This document shows, piece by piece, positions 57,040 through 61,586 of a stretch of DNA of 61,586 bases. The DNA comes from Sphingomonas sp. RIT328 (GTDB taxonomy: Bacteria > Pseudomonadota > Alphaproteobacteria > Sphingomonadales > Sphingomonadaceae). The first letter of the stretch is position 1; each line of letters begins with the position of its first letter. The stretch is from assembly GCF_000632225.1 (NCBI RefSeq), contig NZ_JFYV01000018.1, forward strand, positions 1 through 61,586, written 5' to 3'. A model generated the notes under the pieces. The model saw only the letters and a program-made list of their open reading frames with translations, searched no databases and was not told the origin of the DNA. Both the position numbers and the translations under genes were made by a program.

Positions 57040-58338
57040 ATGCGGCTGCCCCTTGTTGCCCTGGCGGGCATGCTGACCCTGCCGTTCGCGGCGAGCGCCG
57101 CGGAGGCGCAGTCGACCGACGCCAATCTGGTGCTGCCCAACCTGCCGCTCGATTTCGATCGCGGCAAGAACACCAGTGTGCTCCAGCGTGAGCGCCCCGA
57201 ATATCAGGCGCAGGGCGTGCGCGCCGGCTCGTTCCTGCTCTATCCCAAGCTCGAACTCGGCGCCGGCTTCACCGACAACGCCTATCAGGTCGACAACAAC
57301 AAGCAGAGCGACGTCTATGCGCTGATCGCGCCGTCGATCGCCGCCAACAGCAACTGGTCGACCAACGAGCTCAACTTCAACGCCGGCGCGCGGCTGCGCC
57401 GCTTCTCGAGCGAGACGCCGCGCAACGAGACCAATTACAACGTCGATGCGAGCGGCCGGCTCGACGCGACCCGCTCGCTGAGCTTCAACACATTGCTGCG
57501 CACCGCGCGCTCGACCGAGCCGCGCTCGTCCGCCGCCTCGCCGCAGGATGCCGCCGAGGCGATCCAGTTCCAGCAGACCACCGCCAGCGTCGGCAGCGCC
57601 TTCGCCGGCGCGCGCATCCGCGGCCAGGTCGCGGTCAGCGTCGACCAGTTCAACTTCTCCGACGTGCGCTCCTTCTCGAACACGATCATCAGCCAGCAGG
57701 GCCGCGACCAGGTGCTGTTCCGCACCACCGCGCGCGGCGAATATGCGATGTCGCCCGACACCTCGCTGTTCCTGCAGGGCGGCTATACCGACACCACCTA
57801 CAAATATCCGCTGACCACCGGCATCCCCAACCGCGATTCCAAGGAGGTCAACGTGATCGGGGGCGCGAGCTTCGATCTGTCGGCGCTGGTCCGCGGCGGC
57901 ATCGGCCTCGGCTATGTCAGCCGCCGCTACGATTCCCCGATCTATTCCGACATCTCCGGCCTGTCGGCGGAAGCGCGGGTCGAATATTTCCCGACCCAGC
58001 TGACCACGGTCGGCCTCAACGTCCGCCGCACCATCCAGGACAGCTATTTCGGCACGAGCAGCGGCTATTTCGCCACCGCCGCGGCGGTGCGCGTCGATCA
58101 CGAGCTGCTGCGCAACCTGTTGCTCAACGCGCAGCTCGGCTATGAGCAGGACGATTTCGCCAATCAGGACGCCAAATCGAAGATCCTGCGCTACAGCGCC
58201 GGTGCGCGCTATCTGCTCAATCGCAACTTCGGCTTCGGCCTCGTCGTCGGGCGCGACAATCGTACCGCGCGCGGCAACGTCGGATTACGGGCTTTCGACG
58301 AGACGCGTGCACTGTTATCAATCGTTGTGCAGCGGTAA
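57040..58338 (+). CDS. Outer-membrane beta-barrel protein of the EPS operon
   Basis: A 432-residue outer-membrane barrel. A signal peptide (MRLPLVALAGMLTLPFAASA) is followed by a short linker and repeating amphipathic strands (FLLYPKLELGAGFTDNAYQV, DLSALVRGGIGLGYVSRRY, YFPTQLTTVGLNVRRTIQDS) and a C-terminal strand ending LLSIVVQR. It resembles the BBP2-type barrels found in Sphingomonas and Caulobacter exopolysaccharide loci. It may provide a pore for the polymer next to the Wza-like protein. An ATG at 57019 is in frame; 57040 is preferred because AGGT lies six bases before it and the signal peptide begins there. Confidence 0.82.
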   Translation: MRLPLVALAGMLTLPFAASAAEAQSTDANLVLPNLPLDFDRGKNTSVLQRERPEYQAQGVRAGSFLLYPKLELGAGFTDNAYQVDNNKQSDVYALIAPSIAANSNWSTNELNFNAGARLRRFSSETPRNETNYNVDASGRLDATRSLSFNTLLRTARSTEPRSSAASPQDAAEAIQFQQTTASVGSAFAGARIRGQVAVSVDQFNFSDVRSFSNTIISQQGRDQVLFRTTARGEYAMSPDTSLFLQGGYTDTTYKYPLTTGIPNRDSKEVNVIGGASFDLSALVRGGIGLGYVSRRYDSPIYSDISGLSAEARVEYFPTQLTTVGLNVRRTIQDSYFGTSSGYFATAAAVRVDHELLRNLLLNAQLGYEQDDFANQDAKSKILRYSAGARYLLNRNFGFGLVVGRDNRTARGNVGLRAFDETRALLSIVVQR

Positions 58339-58371
58339 CGCTGTTGTCCCCAAAGGGAAAATAGCGACCGT

Positions 58372-60516
58372 ATGAATAAGATGTCCGCGTTGGCCGAAAC
58401 CGAGGAAGCAAGCCGCTTCGACCAGTCGCGTCATGTCGGCCGCCGTGCAGTGACGCTGCGGTCGGTCGGCGATGCGATCCGCCGGCGCTGGATCGTCGTC
58501 GTCGCCACCGCCGTGCTGGTGTTCGCCGCCGCGCTCGGCGCGGCGCTGATGCTGACGCCCAAATATGATGCCTTCGCGAAGGTGCGCATCACCCCCAATG
58601 CCGCCTCGCCGCTCGACTTCGGCAACACCAACGAACAGCCCGCGGACCAGACCGCGGTCAATACCGAGGTGCAGGTGATCGGCTCGCGCGGCACCGCGCG
58701 CAAGGTGGTGACGCAATTGGGGCTCGACCGCGATCCCGAATTCGCCGGCAAGGGCCCCGCCAATACCGCGATCGAACGCGCGACCAGCGGCGTGCTCGAC
58801 CATCTCAAGATCAACCGCGACGACAAGAGCTATCTTGTCATGATCGGCATCCGCTCGGTCGACGGCGCCAAGGCGGCGCGCATCGCCAATACCTATGCCG
58901 CGACCTATGTCGCCGGCACCGCCGACAATCTGATGGGCACCGCGGCGAAACAGTCGCAATCGATCCAGGACCGGCTGCGCGAGCTCGGCGCCGAGGTGCA
59001 GGCCGCCGACGCGCGCCTCGCCTCCTATCGTGCGCAGAGCGGCATCAGCCAGAGCGGCGAGGGTGGCACGATCACCGACCAGCAGATCGCGCCGCTGTCG
59101 ATGCAGCTCGCCACCGCCGAATCCGAGGCCGCCGCGGCGCGCTCGGCATTGTCGGTCGCCGAACGGCAGAATGCCACCGGCGGCACCGACGCCATCTCCG
59201 CGGTGCTGTCGTCGGGGGTCATCGCCGACCTGCGCCGCCAGCGTACCGAGGCGGAGAAGCGCCGTGCCGAGCTGAGCTCGCGCTATGGCCCGCGCTATCC
59301 GCTGTCGATCCAGGTCGCCGAGCAGATCGAATCGCTCGACCAGCAGATCCGCCAAGAGGCGCAGCGCGTCGTCGGCGGTCTGCGCAGCCAGGCGCTGTCC
59401 GCCGAGGCACGCGCCGCCAGCCTGCGCGGCCGGCTCAACACGCTGCAGCGCGGCGTCGCCCGCGACGACCAGGCGTCGGTGATGGCCGGCAGCCTCGAGC
59501 GCGATGCCGAGGCCAAGCGCACCGCCTATACCCGCCTCGCCCAGGCGGCGCAGCAGTCGAGCCAGGCGCAGCGCGTCTCGACGCCGCAGGCGAACATCAT
59601 CGAGAATGCGACGATCCCGACCAAGCCGACCTTCCCGCAGGTCAAGGCCTTCGCCGCGGCGGGGCTGCTGATCGGCCTCGTCTTCGGTCTCGCCGGCGTG
59701 CTGCTGTTCGAGGGGCTGAGCTCGACGATCCGCAAGCCCGAGGATATCGAGACGCTGCTCGGCCTGTCGTTCGTCGCCTCGGTGCCGCGCCTGCCGACGC
59801 CGTGGAAGCTGCGCGCGCATCGCGTCACCAACCCGGCCACCACGCTCGTCGCCAAGCCGATGACCGTCTATGCCGAGGCCTATCGCGCGATCCGCGCCTT
59901 CGTCGTGACGCGCAACCAGACGCAGCCGACCAAGGTGATCGCGCTCGCCTCGACGCTGCCCGGCGAGGGCAAGACGACCAGCGCCTTGTCGCTCGCGCGG
60001 GTGATGGCGATGAGCGGCGACCGCGTGCTGCTGATCGACTGCGACGTGCGCCGCGCCGGCGTGCTGCGCGCGCTCAACCGCTCGGTCGACACCGGCCTGG
60101 CCGACGTGCTCGAAGGCCGCAGCACGATGGCGCAGGCGGTGATCCCCGACGAGGTCGACGGGCTCGACCTGCTGCTCGTCCAGGGCTCGCTGTTCACCCC
60201 GATCGACCTGTTCGGCGGTGGCCGGATGGAAGCGATGCTCGAGGCGGCGCGCAGCCGCTACGACTTCATCATCCTCGACACGCCGCCGCTGCTCGGCATC
60301 GCCGATGCACGCACGCTGGTCGGCCTTGCGGACGCGGTGATGCTGGTGATCAAGTGGAATGCGACGCCGATCGCCGCGGTCGACGCGGCGCTCGCGGGGC
60401 TCGAACATAGCCACGGCGAGGTGCTCGGCGCGGTGCTGACGATGGTCGATCACCGGTCGGAGGCGATGGGCGGCCTCTATTATTCGGCGCGCTACTCCTC
60501 CTATTACAACGAATAG
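58372..60516 (+). CDS. Polysaccharide co-polymerase with BY-kinase (Wzc/GumC-like)
   Basis: A 714-residue inner-membrane protein. Membrane helices near 40-62 and 430-452 enclose the periplasmic Wzz-type domain with a long coiled coil (about 195-360). The C-terminal tyrosine-kinase domain has Walker A (STLPGEGKTTSA), Walker A' (LLIDCDVRR) and Walker B (FIILDTPP) motifs, and a Tyr-rich tail (GLYYSARYSSYYNE) that is autophosphorylated. Together with the export lipoprotein it controls chain length and secretion of the polymer. All motifs are intact. The next gene begins at TAGTG, overlapping the stop. Confidence 0.93.
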   Translation: MNKMSALAETEEASRFDQSRHVGRRAVTLRSVGDAIRRRWIVVVATAVLVFAAALGAALMLTPKYDAFAKVRITPNAASPLDFGNTNEQPADQTAVNTEVQVIGSRGTARKVVTQLGLDRDPEFAGKGPANTAIERATSGVLDHLKINRDDKSYLVMIGIRSVDGAKAARIANTYAATYVAGTADNLMGTAAKQSQSIQDRLRELGAEVQAADARLASYRAQSGISQSGEGGTITDQQIAPLSMQLATAESEAAAARSALSVAERQNATGGTDAISAVLSSGVIADLRRQRTEAEKRRAELSSRYGPRYPLSIQVAEQIESLDQQIRQEAQRVVGGLRSQALSAEARAASLRGRLNTLQRGVARDDQASVMAGSLERDAEAKRTAYTRLAQAAQQSSQAQRVSTPQANIIENATIPTKPTFPQVKAFAAAGLLIGLVFGLAGVLLFEGLSSTIRKPEDIETLLGLSFVASVPRLPTPWKLRAHRVTNPATTLVAKPMTVYAEAYRAIRAFVVTRNQTQPTKVIALASTLPGEGKTTSALSLARVMAMSGDRVLLIDCDVRRAGVLRALNRSVDTGLADVLEGRSTMAQAVIPDEVDGLDLLLVQGSLFTPIDLFGGGRMEAMLEAARSRYDFIILDTPPLLGIADARTLVGLADAVMLVIKWNATPIAAVDAALAGLEHSHGEVLGAVLTMVDHRSEAMGGLYYSARYSSYYNE

Positions 60517-61133
60517 TGGCGCGCGCGCCGGAGCGGCTGGCGTGGCTCGCGGTGGCGGGGGCGACGCTGCTGCTCGCCGGCCTCGCCATCGGTCCTGAAC
60601 GGCGCATCGCCCGCGTCGCCGCGGCGCGCGACGATGATGCCGCGACCCGCGCCGCGCTGCTCGCCGAGGCGGCGGACTGGCGCCCCGCCGACGTCCCGCC
60701 GCGCGCCGCCGCCGGCCTTGCCGCCTTGTGGCTGCGCCAGGCGGCGACCGCGGTGCCGGCGGGCAGCGACCGCGCCGCGCTCGCCCATGCGCAGGCGATG
60801 CTGGCGCGCGCCGACGCCGGCGGACCGCGCGCGGCCGCGCTGCTGCTGCACAGCCAGCTCGCGCTCGGCAGCGGACCGCATCCGAGCCGCACCAGCCTCG
60901 CCGCCTTCGTCGCCAGCTATGCCGCGGCGCCCTTCCTCACCGCCGAGGGCTTCTGGCGCAGCGCCTATGCCGCGCGCTACTGGCGCGACCTGCCGCCCGC
61001 GACGCAGGAGGCGGCGGTCGCCGAGGCGGCGTGGCTCGGTACGCTCGACGGCCGCTTCGCCGACCGGCTCGCCGACATCATGGCCGGCTCGCCGATGGCG
61101 GTCCGCGTCGCGCTGCGCATGCCAAAACGGTAG
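60516..61133 (+). CDS. Membrane-anchored protein of the EPS operon, unknown
   Basis: A 205-residue protein starting at a GTG that overlaps the stop of the BY-kinase gene. The first 28 residues contain one membrane helix (RLAWLAVAGATLLLAGLAIG). The rest is Ala-rich and helical, in the manner of tetratricopeptide-like repeats (DRAALAHAQAMLARADAGGP; PFLTAEGFWRSAYAARYWRD), and ends in a basic stretch. It could be a periplasmic assembly factor anchored in the inner membrane. The family is unknown to me. It probably co-operates with the BY-kinase because of the tight coupling. Confidence 0.6.
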   Translation: MARAPERLAWLAVAGATLLLAGLAIGPERRIARVAAARDDDAATRAALLAEAADWRPADVPPRAAAGLAALWLRQAATAVPAGSDRAALAHAQAMLARADAGGPRAAALLLHSQLALGSGPHPSRTSLAAFVASYAAAPFLTAEGFWRSAYAARYWRDLPPATQEAAVAEAAWLGTLDGRFADRLADIMAGSPMAVRVALRMPKR

Positions 61134-61139
61134 CGGCCG

Positions 61140-61519
61140 GGGGACGCAGAGGGGGGCACGCCGAGGCGCGGAGAGCCCGCGCGGCAGCGCTCCCGCGTTC
61201 CAACGACCGGAGGGACCGGCGACGCGGCCTCACCCAGATCTCCGCGCCTCCGCGCCTCCGCGTGACCCCGATCCTGCCCTCCGCTGTCTGCGTGGCAAGA
61301 AGCGGATGATCGTGCAACGACGCGAAGACGCGAAGAAGGCGCGCTTCGGAGCGGCGTGGCCCCTTCACTCCTGCCGGTCGATAGCATGGGTCGTGGCCGC
61401 CGCAGGCGGAACATCGTCGCGTCTTAGCGTTTTCGCGCGAAAACCCCTCCAACGCCGAGATCACGCGAGCACGCCTGGGTACGCGCCCTCTGCGTCCTCC
61501 GCGCCTCTGCGCGAACCCT
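61140..61519. repeat. Dispersed repeat cluster at the right edge
   Basis: Units include ACGCAGAGGGGGGCACGCC with GAGGCGCGGAGAG (61143 onward), inverted TCCGCGCCTCCGCGCCTCC (about 61241, with GCGTGACCC), GACGCGAAGACGCGAAGAA (about 61318), inverted TCGTCGCGTCTTAGCG (about 61412) and inverted CCTCTGCGTCCTCCGCGCC (about 61488). The last part of the window to 61586 shows no gene. Confidence 0.8.
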
Positions 61520-61586
61520 TGCGACCTCTGTCAGAAAGCGCCCGAACCCTCAGGCCACCGCCCGAGCACCCCGCACGCCCCTCCCC

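Overview
The window reads as chromosomal DNA of a high-GC alphaproteobacterium, most likely a sphingomonad (Sphingomonas or a close relative). Supporting this are two TonB-dependent receptors, a MucR-type regulator, a bacterial transglutaminase-like cysteine peptidase, a Wza/Wzc-type exopolysaccharide locus, a perfect CtrA box, near-saturated GC codon use, and many intergenic copies of a GC-rich short repeat built on TCACGCGGAGGCGCGGAG. The genus is inference. No rRNA, tRNA, CRISPR array or replication origin was seen.

Layout, left part. 1-1.8 kb: the 3' part of a tyrosine recombinase and an HNH-type protein, flanked by repeats. 1.95-9.1 kb: a tightly overlapped glycan operon. It runs from a sucrose-phosphate-synthase-like glycosyltransferase fused to a HAD phosphatase, through a frameshifted glycosyltransferase, a GT2, a GT4 and a polysaccharide pyruvyl transferase, to a second GT2. 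9.2-11.6 kb: a Crp/Fnr regulator, an Xre-RES toxin-antitoxin pair and two small exported proteins. 11.8-14.5 kb: a four-gene minus-strand operon under a strong Fur-box match. It encodes a DUF6662 beta-barrel, a covalent-FMN protein, the flavin transferase ApbE and a histidine-rich four-helix membrane protein. Together these look like an iron-regulated electron relay across the envelope. This is the most promising candidate for an undescribed system.

Middle part. 14.7-20.3 kb: a hypothetical protein, a degenerate GGDEF protein overlapping an unknown coiled-coil gene (with a paralogue at 45.3 kb), an epoxide-hydrolase-like enzyme with a membrane tail, and a ClC antiporter. 20.5-27.4 kb: three related chemoreceptor genes (two lacking membrane segments) and a PAS/winged-helix protein. 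A perfect CtrA box lies upstream of the second receptor. 28.0-32.6 kb: a ParDE locus with a frameshifted parE, a 1025-residue TonB-dependent receptor and a BrnTA pair. 32.8-41.9 kb: a retropepsin-TPR protein, a second TonB receptor, an S9 peptidase, a small DMT transporter, a Rap1a-like protein, an L,D-transpeptidase and a coiled-coil lipoprotein.

Right part. 42.5-45.2 kb: a membrane diguanylate cyclase, MucR, a lone receiver protein and a 38-residue membrane peptide. 45.3-49.4 kb: the coiled-coil paralogue, a glycoside-hydrolase lipoprotein and a PPP-type phosphatase. 49.8-55.2 kb: a DUF5694 protein, a methionine aminopeptidase paired with a ParD-like protein, several small envelope proteins, a trypsin-like protease and a LapG-like peptidase. 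55.3-61.1 kb: an exopolysaccharide export/assembly operon (Wza-type export lipoprotein, outer-membrane barrel, BY-kinase co-polymerase) that probably continues beyond the right edge.

Two genes carry clear single frameshifts, a glycosyltransferase at 4.62 kb and parE at 28.5 kb. Whether these are real mutations or assembly errors cannot be decided here.
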